Positions 35,638 to 42,940 of a DNA stretch of 64,000 nt are shown here, in pieces. The stretch's first letter is position 1. Each line of letters begins with the position of its first letter. The notes below the pieces were generated by a model. The model made no database searches. It was not told the origin of the DNA and worked only from the letters and a program-made list of their open reading frames with translations. The position numbers were made by a program, and so were the translations under genes. The stretch is from CAIJXB01 sp964439595 (GTDB taxonomy: Bacteria; Chlamydiota; Chlamydiia; Chlamydiales; Rhabdochlamydiaceae): assembly GCA_964439595.1 (NCBI GenBank), contig CAYTOK010000013.1, forward strand, positions 7,528 through 71,527, given 5' to 3'.

Positions 35638-36794
35638 TTCCTTATGATTTTTTTATATTTGCAGGGGAACCCAGTGGAGATCTCCACGGAGAAGCTCTTC
35701 TAAAAAGCCTTTATGCTTTAAGTCCAAACCTAAATATCTTAGGAGTAGGAGGCCCCAGAATGAGGGCTACAGGGCTCACTTCACTCTTACCTATGGAAGA
35801 ATTTCAAGTGATGGGATTTACTGCCGTGCTTTGCGCGCTACCTAGGATTCTACGCCACTTATTTTTTCTTAGCAAAAAAATCGTAGAAGCTAACCCAAAA
35901 GTAGTTGTTTGCATTGACTATCCGGGCTTTTGTTTACGTTTAGAAAGACGCCTTAGAAAAAAAGGATTTACAGGGAAAATTGTCCACTATATTTCCCCTA
36001 CGGTCTGGGCTCACGGAAAAAATAGAGCTCCCTTTTTAGAAAAATATGCAGACCTACTGCTTACTATCTTCCCCTTTGAAAAGGCTTATTTTTCGCCGCA
36101 GTTCCACGTAGAATATGTAGGACATCCTCTTATAGAGAGAATAGCTAGCTACAGCTATCAGCCCTTTAGCTTTGCTAAAGAAAAAAGAGTTATCGCTCTT
36201 TTTCCGGGAAGCAGAAAAAAAGAGATAGATCTTAACTTCCCACTGCAAGTAAAGACTCTTAAAAAAATCCTCGGAGAAGAGAAAAATCTTATTGGAGCTA
36301 TTTCCGTTTCCAAACAAGAATTTATCCCTCTATTAAAAGCCACCCTAAAAAAAGAAGGGGTTTCTTTAGAGAATATACACTTTGTACCTATAGAAAAAAC
36401 CTATGAGTTAATGGCACACTCCTTTTTAGCTATAGCCAAATCAGGTACGGTCACTTTAGAGTTAGCCCTTCACAAGGTGCCAACAATTGTCCTATATAAA
36501 ATAGCACCTATAGACCTCTTTATAGCCAAAAACATCTTAAGGATACGCCTCCCCTTCTACTGCATAGTAAATATCATTTTACAAAAAGAAGTATTTAAAG
36601 AGCTCATTGGACCTTTTGCTAAAGAAGAAAGCCTTCTTATAGAAGCTAAAAGGCTTTTAAAGGACACCTCCTACTATAATAATAAGAAAGAACTTTGCAA
36701 AGAGCTTATATCGTACATGGGGACAGATAAAGCTAGCGACAAAGCAGCTAGCTTGCTTTTAACAAGCATAAAAAATAACCATTCGATTATTTAA
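35634..36794 (+). CDS. lpxB: Lipid-A-disaccharide synthase
   Basis: The 386-residue GT-B glycosyltransferase joins UDP-2,3-diacyl-GlcN and lipid X to form lipid A disaccharide. Motifs are FIFAGEPSGDLHGEALLKSL at the N-terminus, GVGGPRMRATGL, VCIDYPGFCLRLERRLRKKG, YISPTVWAHGKNRAPFLEKY, ALFPGSRKKEIDLNFPLQ and the C-terminal AKSGTVTLELALHKVPTIV. Length is normal for bacterial LpxB; Chlamydia has a longer LpxB with an N-terminal extension as I recall. The start ATG 35634 overlaps the hydrolase stop. Acts at the inner membrane surface. Confidence 0.96.
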   Translation: MIPYDFFIFAGEPSGDLHGEALLKSLYALSPNLNILGVGGPRMRATGLTSLLPMEEFQVMGFTAVLCALPRILRHLFFLSKKIVEANPKVVVCIDYPGFCLRLERRLRKKGFTGKIVHYISPTVWAHGKNRAPFLEKYADLLLTIFPFEKAYFSPQFHVEYVGHPLIERIASYSYQPFSFAKEKRVIALFPGSRKKEIDLNFPLQVKTLKKILGEEKNLIGAISVSKQEFIPLLKATLKKEGVSLENIHFVPIEKTYELMAHSFLAIAKSGTVTLELALHKVPTIVLYKIAPIDLFIAKNILRIRLPFYCIVNIILQKEVFKELIGPFAKEESLLIEAKRLLKDTSYYNNKKELCKELISYMGTDKASDKAASLLLTSIKNNHSII

Positions 36795-37056
36795 ATTTTC
36801 CTGTAGCAACCTAATCTATTTATCCTGAAGTCACACAAAACAGAGAAAAGAAAAATTTTGAATCCGCTGAAGACTGCATTGAACTTACCGTAAAAACCGG
36901 TAACCTTACCTATACAGTGACTGAAGCCAGGAGTCCGGTGCGCAAATGTCCGTTTAAAAAGTTAATATATTCCCTGCCAAAATCAAAAAAACATAGAGAA
37001 ATAAGGAGATAAGACGTACACTACTATCACTTTGTACGCTTTTGCTAGGACTAATC
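36795..37056. other. Leader region upstream of the DUF177 gene with a startless open frame
   Basis: On the plus strand a frame of about 60 codons is open to the TAA near 37010, entering after a TAA near 36815, with a composition richer in mixed residues than the AT-rich surroundings (a segment like AEDCIELTVKTGNLTYTVTE), but it has no start codon or ribosome binding site. It could be a decayed gene. It is not annotated as a gene here. Confidence 0.25.
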
Positions 37057-37512
37057 ATGGAATTAAAAATTTACACAGAACAGATGAAAGAAGGGAAATC
37101 CGAGTCTTTTGCAGGAAAGATCGCAACTGCAAGCTTTCTTCCTAAAGAACCGGAACTTACCTTTGCTGATGAGCTAGACCTATCTGGGGAAGCTTATTTA
37201 GCGGGAGACCACCTTATCATTAAGTTGCAAGCCCATGTCTTTGCCTTCGTCCCCTGCTCTATTTGCAACGAACCCACCAAAGTCGACATATCCCTTACTG
37301 ATTTTTACCATGCAGAGCCCTTAGAAAATATTTCTTCTGGTATCTTTGATTTTTCCTCCGTGCTACGGGATGATTTGCTATTAGCTATCCCTCAGTTTAC
37401 TGAGTGTGAAGGATCTTGCCCCGCTAGAGAATCGATAAAAAAATACCTAAAAAAACAAGGACCCACATCTTCAGGTCACAGCTCTCAGTTCCCTTTTTCT
37501 GATCTTTCTTAA
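37057..37512 (+). CDS. DUF177 (YceD-like) protein
   Basis: The 151-residue protein has the family's central layout: a beta-rich stretch (ELDLSGEAYLAGDHLIIKLQ) followed by a Cys-x-x-C in VPCSICNEPTKVDISL, then an acidic DF-rich segment, and ends with a second Cys pair (ECEGSCPAR). DUF177 proteins affect 23S rRNA maturation in bacteria and plants. In Chlamydia the gene is followed by rpmF and plsX as I recall; here it is followed by small accessory genes instead, with no rpmF in the next 200 bases. ATG 37057 has AGGA seven bases upstream; the frame reaches back to a TTG at 37042. Confidence 0.75.
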   Translation: MELKIYTEQMKEGKSESFAGKIATASFLPKEPELTFADELDLSGEAYLAGDHLIIKLQAHVFAFVPCSICNEPTKVDISLTDFYHAEPLENISSGIFDFSSVLRDDLLLAIPQFTECEGSCPARESIKKYLKKQGPTSSGHSSQFPFSDLS

Positions 37513-37744
37513 AAAAACTGCAAAAACGGGGACCTCTTTACCCTCTTTTTTACAACTATTTGCTTATTTTATAACTAAGCACTAAATGTACTTATTATAA
37601 ATAACTTATAAAAAGATTTCTATCACGCAAAAAAATAACACCTCTCTATACAAGTTTTAAAAGCTTTTAACCCTCTTTATTTTTTTTTAAACAAAAATAA
37701 ATACAATAAGGGTTAATAAAAAAACAAAATAAAATGAGGTGTCA

Positions 37745-37999
37745 ATGTCTATTCATTATAACCCAAATACAGGCAAAGCTCCTCATTTCTCTGAACAAAA
37801 AAAAACAAACTGCTCTTATTTAAACAACTTTTCTCCCCCCTTCTCACTAAGGCAAAGAATACTTACCGGTCAAAGAGCTCCAGAACCAAAATCAATTAAA
37901 CACATTTCTCTAGGGGTTCCAGTCTCTTTTACAGAATTTAGCAAGAAAATACTCCCTAAGATTAAGGGAGAAGATAAAATTAACCATAACTGGTTATAA
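37745..37999 (+). CDS. Small hypothetical protein, copy A1 of a duplicated gene pair
   Basis: The 84-residue protein is basic and hydrophilic with no membrane helix. Start ATG 37745 has GAGG six bases upstream; the frame extends to GTG 37739, which I reject. The C-terminal part (VPVSFTEFSKKILPKIKG) aligns at the DNA level with the small gene at 39073. I do not know a function. It is always the first gene of the duplicated A-B unit, 41 bases before the proline-rich B1 gene, suggesting an operon. Confidence 0.55.
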   Translation: MSIHYNPNTGKAPHFSEQKKTNCSYLNNFSPPFSLRQRILTGQRAPEPKSIKHISLGVPVSFTEFSKKILPKIKGEDKINHNWL

Positions 38000-38040
38000 C
38001 AAAAAGAAAAGTTGTTTTAATTATAAAGAAGGAGATTTTT

Positions 38041-38535
38041 ATGCCATCATCAATAGGCCCAAAACAAGAACCCCTCTTACCAGATGGGAGCCCAAAGGTA
38101 GAAAGAAAAACCCCAAGTCCAACTTCAGTTGCCGGTAGAGCGACAGAAGCGGCTAGCAAAGCATGGAAAACGCTGACTGGCCCACGTCATAAACCGGCTA
38201 TCCAATACACTTCTATGGAAGACCCTACTCTTCCATCAGCCAAAAAAACAGGTGAGGTAGTAGTAGGATCTAGAGTGGGGGAGATACCGACAGAACAACA
38301 CCCAGCGCTTGGGAAGCGCAAAACTGAGCCCCGTCAAGAGCGCTCCGCCGCAGACGGAACTACAGCAAAACCATGGAGGCCCGATAGAAGTAACTATGGT
38401 AAGATTAACGCTCCCGGAGTAAGACTACCTTTACTTAACCATGAAGCTCCGTCAGCAGAAAGGACAAGGCGCTTACAGAATGAACAAATACAAGGGTATG
38501 TCGAAAGAAGTTCTACTAAGCTCCCAAAAGGATAA
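38041..38535 (+). CDS. Proline-rich hypothetical protein, copy B1 of a duplicated gene pair
   Basis: A 164-residue hydrophilic, Pro/Ser/Arg-rich protein. The N-terminus (PKQEPLLPDGSPKVERKTPS, then PTSVAGRATEAAS) clearly matches the protein at 39466 (GQEPLIPRGSP, APSPTSITDKAAEVAS), while middle and C-terminus diverge. AAGGAG precedes ATG 38041. No membrane helix, signal peptide or known domain. Low-complexity, disordered N-terminus is compatible with type III secretion, which is only a guess. Confidence 0.6.
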   Translation: MPSSIGPKQEPLLPDGSPKVERKTPSPTSVAGRATEAASKAWKTLTGPRHKPAIQYTSMEDPTLPSAKKTGEVVVGSRVGEIPTEQHPALGKRKTEPRQERSAADGTTAKPWRPDRSNYGKINAPGVRLPLLNHEAPSAERTRRLQNEQIQGYVERSSTKLPKG

Positions 38536-38548
38536 AGCTATGCTGAGT

Positions 38549-38589
38549 CTACATAGTCAGTTGCCTATAAACAGCATCTGACTATGTAG
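38549..38589. terminator. Hairpin after B1, shared with the decayed autotransporter
   Basis: CTACATAGTCAG (38549-38560) pairs perfectly with CTGACTATGTAG (38578-38589), 17-base loop, followed by CTTTTCTC. It sits between the end of B1 and the end of the decayed autotransporter, so it could serve both strands. The second copy of the locus keeps a degenerate version near 39975-40005. Confidence 0.7.
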
Positions 38590-38594
38590 CTTTT

Positions 38595-38825
38595 CTCTAT
38601 TAGAAGCCAGAAGAAGCTCTTCTCCAACAGCTACGGTCTTTTATACCCTTTTCTAATTTTTCCATTTAATACAAAGTACAAACACAAGAATAAGCCTCAC
38701 CGAGGTACCTGAGGAGAAACTAGCCACTTTGAAAAGTTTAGAGAAAAAGACTTAGATAGCGGTTAACACGAGCTTATTTTTCAGCAGGCTAAGGATGCCT
38801 TTATGCATGAGTAGGTTTTCTCCTT
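38595..38825 (-). pseudogene. Decayed 3' end of an autotransporter gene
   Basis: The minus strand here matches the 3' end of the intact autotransporter at 40013. CTCTATTAGAAGCC (38595 region) equals the sequence at the end of that gene, and the next bases (AGCTCTTCTCC...AGCTACGG...TTTATACCC) follow the codons for its GYKDHSYGGELRLGF ending, but with stops and frameshifts. A second matching block is GAAACTAGCCACTTTGAAAAG, compared with GAAACTAGCCAATTTGAAGAT near 40260. About 140 bases between these blocks in the intact gene are missing. The upstream 95 % of the gene is gone. It is the relic of a third autotransporter that once followed B1. Confidence 0.8.
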
Positions 38826-39072
38826 TTTTCAGATCTTTATTAAAAAAACAACCTAAAATAGGGGCTTCAAAATCCCTTTTTTACAATTATTTGCCTATTT
38901 TACAACTAAACATTAAATTTAATCATTTTAAGTACCTTATAAAATAAATTCAAGTCATACAAAAAAGAAATCCCCATAGAAGATTTAAAATATTTCGCAT
39001 ATCTTTATTTGATTTAAAAAGAAAACAAATAGAATAAAGTTTTAATAAAAATCAAAGTAGAAATGGTATTAA

Positions 39073-39396
39073 ATGCCTGTTAATAACAACTTAGAATTCT
39101 ATCAAACTCTTCGCTGTATTTCTTGCCTTAGCAGGGATGACCGACCCTCTATTAAAATAACAGGAAAAAGCAAGGTCCCAGTTAGCAATAAGCAAATCTA
39201 CACACTCCCTCCAAGTAGCCTTGTCAATAAATCGTCCTTATTTGGACAACTTTTCTTCAAAATCTCGTCTAAAAGCACTGCTCCAGATCTACAGCATAAA
39301 ATCCGCGCCCAGAGTCAACTACCCACGAAACGTCTTTTCCCGAGGATTCCTGGCCCCTTTAGAGAATTTAGAGAGCAAGTCCTCCTTAAAGATTAG
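39073..39396 (+). CDS. Small hypothetical protein, copy A2 (frame differs from A1 at its end)
   Basis: The 107-residue basic protein follows the same leader as A1 and is followed 69 bases later by B2. The DNA of its C-terminal end aligns with A1 (GAATTTAGAGAGCAAGTCCT versus GAATTTAGCAAGAAAATACT), but a one-base insertion near CTCCTTAAAG ends the frame at 39396, about 10 codons before the position equivalent to the A1 stop. So A2 either has a shifted, shortened end or is decaying. No strong ribosome binding site is seen before ATG 39073. Function unknown. Confidence 0.5.
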   Translation: MPVNNNLEFYQTLRCISCLSRDDRPSIKITGKSKVPVSNKQIYTLPPSSLVNKSSLFGQLFFKISSKSTAPDLQHKIRAQSQLPTKRLFPRIPGPFREFREQVLLKD

Positions 39397-39465
39397 AAAA
39401 GAGAATAAATTTGAACATGACTGATTATAAAAAAAAGGTGTTTTAAATATAAAAAGGAGATCATT

Positions 39466-39948
39466 ATGCCTATAAGACGATTGGAAGGGCAAGAGCCCCT
39501 CATACCAAGAGGAAGCCCAGAAAGTATAGAAACAAGAGCCCCAAGCCCAACAAGCATTACCGATAAGGCAGCAGAGGTAGCTAGCGCAGTCTGGAATAAA
39601 ATGCCCAAGGTAGAGCGCAAAAAAACTCCCGAGGGTGAAACTAGCAGGTACAACGCTATGCAAGATGAAACTGCCCATCCAGAAGCCAAAAAAACCAATG
39701 AGCTAGCAATCTCACAAATACATCTTGAACCGAAAAGTATTGAAGTTGATTTAGAGGAGATTAGATTAAAAAATAAAAGAGCCGAGTTAGAACAACCACT
39801 ACTCAAGGGAGAAATAGAACCCTCAGGCTTTAGCAAAAAACGGGAAATAGGAGCCATGACAAGGATGACCATAGAAGCTGGCAGAACTGGTGTAAACTAC
39901 AATCCAGGTGTATATACACCTCCAAATATCCCTCCCCCAAAAAAGTAA
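39466..39948 (+). CDS. Proline-rich hypothetical protein, copy B2
   Basis: A 160-residue hydrophilic protein, paralogue of B1. The match is best over the first ~45 residues (GQEPLIPRGSP, APSPTSITDKAAEVASAVW) and weaker at a C-terminal G-x-N-Y/P region. The middle is acidic and helical (SIEVDLEEIRLKNKRAELEQ). AAAAGGAG precedes ATG 39466. The gene converges on the autotransporter at 40013, 64 bases away, with a degenerate hairpin between them. Function is unknown; the pairing with surface-protein genes suggests a related role. Confidence 0.6.
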   Translation: MPIRRLEGQEPLIPRGSPESIETRAPSPTSITDKAAEVASAVWNKMPKVERKKTPEGETSRYNAMQDETAHPEAKKTNELAISQIHLEPKSIEVDLEEIRLKNKRAELEQPLLKGEIEPSGFSKKREIGAMTRMTIEAGRTGVNYNPGVYTPPNIPPPKK

Positions 39949-40012
39949 AGCTATTTTGGCCTACAGAGTCAGTCACTTACAAACAGTGTCTAACTATACA
40001 CTCTTTTCTCTA

Positions 40013-42916
40013 TTAGAAGCCGAGGCGGAGCTCGCCGCCGTAGCTATGATCTTTATACCCTCTGCCAAACTCTCCATTATAATACAGGTTAAAAGCTAAG
40101 AAATCTTCTAAGAAGGAGCCTCTTAAGACTAATCCAGGAGATACTAAACTACGGGATGGCAAATATCCCTCAATAGTAAAGGGGATGTCTAGATCTCTAA
40201 ACTCTACTTTATACGTAGATCCTTTAACTTGAATCTCCCTAACCCAAGAAATTTTAGGTGAAACTAGCCAATTTGAAGATTTTATAGAAAAACACTTAGA
40301 TAGAGTTAGACCTAGCTCATTTCTTAAGAGGATAAAGTTACTTTTATGCACTAGGAGATTAAAACTTCCGGCTCCTTTTTCCCTAAACGCATTTTCTTTA
40401 CCTATAATATAATCTAAAGAATCAAAAGGTCTAATAAGCCATCCATACAAGTTATAATTCACTCCAGTGTCTAAATGTGATAGAAGCTCCACCCCTCCAT
40501 GACTATTAGAAGCCTTTAGTGTTTCGTGCGGGAAAAATAGATTGCGCCGCTCTTTAAAATGGCTCCATCCCCCCGTAAAAGACAGGGTTCCATAAAACAT
40601 TTCTCCTAAAAAAGAGGCATAAAGACCGGCGTATGAACTTTCTATATGCCCTTTTCCTTTCTCCTCTAAAAAATGCAAGGAAGAGTGGGTATAACCTCCA
40701 AGAGCTCCTAAATAAAAAGGAGTAGTGAAATGGTAATCTACCCCTAAAACTCCCCCTGCAGTATTCCCACGATATCCTACCGTGTCCTTTTCTTTTTTTT
40801 GGCTAAGAGCATCTCCAAAGCCATTTACCCAAATATGCCAGGGATTCTCTGTATCTTGAGAGCAAGATGCAGCATCTAACACTCCTTCTAGGCGCAGTTT
40901 CAGTGTATCTTGTACTCTTATAATAGCATTTTGTTGCAGGATAATAGCTGCCTTATAAAGAGCTGGTTGCATCTCTTCTAACGAAGCAGAGATCTCTTTC
41001 TTTGTAGAATCTGTAAAAAACTCAACAGCTGTAAAAAGCGCTGGATCCTCTAAAAGAAGGGCCCTATCAAATACTTCTCCTATTTTTCTGCCGTTAGAGG
41101 AACTAGCCATTTTAGCAAGGGAATTATATACCCAAGTAACCGTAGCGCTATTTTCTCCATAAGACACTTCAGCTCTTCTCCAGGCGGAGGGCTTATCTAT
41201 GTGAGTAAAAATGCCACTGCGCGATCCCCATGTTAAAAAGGTAGAATGAGTCCCCGGCTTGATAAAGTTAGTGCCCACATCAAAGATTAAGGTACTACCT
41301 TGATCAATAACTAAATCTTCTATGACAGTAAGAAGAGAGCTTCCCTCTTCATCCACGTAGATATGTAGTGTAGCCTCAGAAGAAAATACCGCTTTTTGTG
41401 TCAGGATCTCTCCAATAGAATCTCCTGGGTATACAGTGCCCTTAGAGGTAAGAGACCCCATTACAGACAAACTCCCGTTTACTGCGCCGTCATTAACCAC
41501 ACAGCCGTTAATCATAGCTCCAAGACCCTCCCCATGTAAATTGGCTCCAGAAAGCACCTTTACAAGGCCATAAGCTCTTGTGTATAAAGAAGAGTCTTCT
41601 TGTAAATTCAGAGTCCCCCCTTCAACCACGGTATTGCCTATAAAATAGTGAAGATCTTCTAGGGTAACGGTGTTGGTATTGCTACTATCTACTATACGTA
41701 GCCCTGAAGTTCCTTTTAAGGATCCCTCGACATGTAGGCTGCTATACTTTACATCTTCAAAAGAAATCTTTTCGATGACTGCCAAGCCCTCTCCCTCTAG
41801 CGCAAAGACTTTATCTAGGCCCTTTCCTGCAATAACACTAAGATTGGGGACTATAAATGTAGAGCCACCCTCTATAGATATTAGAGCCTTTTCTTCGATC
41901 GCAAAAGTTTGCTCTTTAGATAGGGTGATATCTCCCAAAATGCGAAGTTCCCCACCACTTATATAAAAAGCCCCGGATCCGATATTATTGATGGAGTGCA
42001 GCTCTAAAACACCTTCTTGCTTTAGAAAAATCTTACCTATATTGGAATGCTCTCCAAAAAAAGAAGTAATGCCTCCTTGAGCCACTACATCTATCTCTCT
42101 AAGATCTCCATAAAGATCTACGAGCCCCTCTTCTATAACTAGAGTTCCATAGCCTGATATGTTTCCGGTACCGGCATATCTAGACTCTTTTGGCAGCTTA
42201 AAACGCAAAAACCCTTCTTTCAATACTGTAGGATTATCTAAAGGGAGGGAATTCTCACTCAGAATTTCTAAAGCTACCTGATCAATAACAGTTCCCTTTT
42301 TCCAATAGTTAGCCCCTGATAAAGCTATGGTACTATGAGTTCCTGGTCCTTTAAAGCTCAGCTGACATTGGGCCGAAAGGTCCTTTCCCCAACAAAAAAC
42401 CACATCACTAATAGTGTTTGTAAAATGCAAAACAGGATGAGCTGAAGAACTTATTAGCTCAATTTGTGAAGGGGCTTGTAATATAATAATACCGCTATGA
42501 GTTTGCACTTCTTCTGGCAGTTTATGTAAGTCAAAACCAAGTGTGGCTCCATATAGCGTAACCTTGAAGTCATTTTCCGGATGAAGTCCTTCAAAAATAA
42601 GACCAGCTTTAGCGTGGACTTCTATTTTTATATTTTTAAAAGTAACATCAGGCGAGACGGTGGTGGTGCCTTTTATTACACTTAAATACTGAGGATAGGT
42701 GCCATCGTCTAAAGTATCCCAAATGATTCTAGGAGCTCTTGTTACTCCGTGAATAGTTCTAAGCTGCCCTTCGACATCTGAAACTATAATAGAGTCCTCA
42801 TTAATTGGACTTAAAGGACTCTTCCTATAAGAATCTTCTTCTAAAGTAAGTAGAGCCGCCGAGGCGCCGATAGTGAAGCACATACCCACGGAAAATAAAA
42901 TAGCAGAAAAACACAT
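40013..42916 (-). CDS. Type V autotransporter (passenger plus C-terminal beta-barrel), first paralogue
   Basis: The 967-residue protein has a signal-like N-terminus (FSVGMCFTIGASAALL), a beta-helix passenger (residues ~60-660) with autotransporter-associated repeats such as YFIGNTVVEGGTLNLQEDSS and a conserved YPGDSIGEIL block, then a C-terminal autotransporter barrel of about 280 residues beginning near HIWVNGFGDALSQ and ending in GGELRLGF with the terminal Phe needed for outer-membrane assembly. Chlamydial Pmp GGA-I/FxxN repeats are not evident, so this is a different autotransporter group. It starts 24 bases after its paralogue (ATG 42916 with AGGGG), so both are in one operon. It is probably a surface adhesin. 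Confidence 0.88.
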   Translation of the reverse strand: MCFSAILFSVGMCFTIGASAALLTLEEDSYRKSPLSPINEDSIIVSDVEGQLRTIHGVTRAPRIIWDTLDDGTYPQYLSVIKGTTTVSPDVTFKNIKIEVHAKAGLIFEGLHPENDFKVTLYGATLGFDLHKLPEEVQTHSGIIILQAPSQIELISSSAHPVLHFTNTISDVVFCWGKDLSAQCQLSFKGPGTHSTIALSGANYWKKGTVIDQVALEILSENSLPLDNPTVLKEGFLRFKLPKESRYAGTGNISGYGTLVIEEGLVDLYGDLREIDVVAQGGITSFFGEHSNIGKIFLKQEGVLELHSINNIGSGAFYISGGELRILGDITLSKEQTFAIEEKALISIEGGSTFIVPNLSVIAGKGLDKVFALEGEGLAVIEKISFEDVKYSSLHVEGSLKGTSGLRIVDSSNTNTVTLEDLHYFIGNTVVEGGTLNLQEDSSLYTRAYGLVKVLSGANLHGEGLGAMINGCVVNDGAVNGSLSVMGSLTSKGTVYPGDSIGEILTQKAVFSSEATLHIYVDEEGSSLLTVIEDLVIDQGSTLIFDVGTNFIKPGTHSTFLTWGSRSGIFTHIDKPSAWRRAEVSYGENSATVTWVYNSLAKMASSSNGRKIGEVFDRALLLEDPALFTAVEFFTDSTKKEISASLEEMQPALYKAAIILQQNAIIRVQDTLKLRLEGVLDAASCSQDTENPWHIWVNGFGDALSQKKEKDTVGYRGNTAGGVLGVDYHFTTPFYLGALGGYTHSSLHFLEEKGKGHIESSYAGLYASFLGEMFYGTLSFTGGWSHFKERRNLFFPHETLKASNSHGGVELLSHLDTGVNYNLYGWLIRPFDSLDYIIGKENAFREKGAGSFNLLVHKSNFILLRNELGLTLSKCFSIKSSNWLVSPKISWVREIQVKGSTYKVEFRDLDIPFTIEGYLPSRSLVSPGLVLRGSFLEDFLAFNLYYNGEFGRGYKDHSYGGELRLGF

Positions 42917-42940
42917 AATTACCCCTAGGTTCTACTTCTT

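Larger units (their letters stand above)
37491..38821 (+). repeat. Tandem segmental duplication, left copy
   Basis: The left copy begins in the last codons of the DUF177 gene: CCTTTTTCTGATCTTTCTT at 37491 matches CCTTTTTTCAGATCTTTATT at 38822. Homology then continues in the intergenic leader (ACAACTATTTGCTTATTTTA versus ACAATTATTTGCCTATTTTA), across a small gene, a second small gene and a decayed autotransporter 3' end. Divergence is high in the genes, so the duplication is old. The breakpoint at the DUF177 end defines the unit. Confidence 0.8.
38822..39948 (+). repeat. Tandem segmental duplication, right copy
   Basis: The right copy begins with a relic of the DUF177 gene end (at 38822) and contains A2 and B2, then runs without break into the intact autotransporter gene on the other strand. 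Together with the left copy it shows that the original unit was [A, B, autotransporter]. Confidence 0.8.

Noticed and set aside
39319..39872. Minus-strand frames of 119 and 159 codons across A2 and B2
   Set aside because: They oppose the duplicated plus-strand genes, which have ribosome binding sites and paralogues; the antisense frames have neither.
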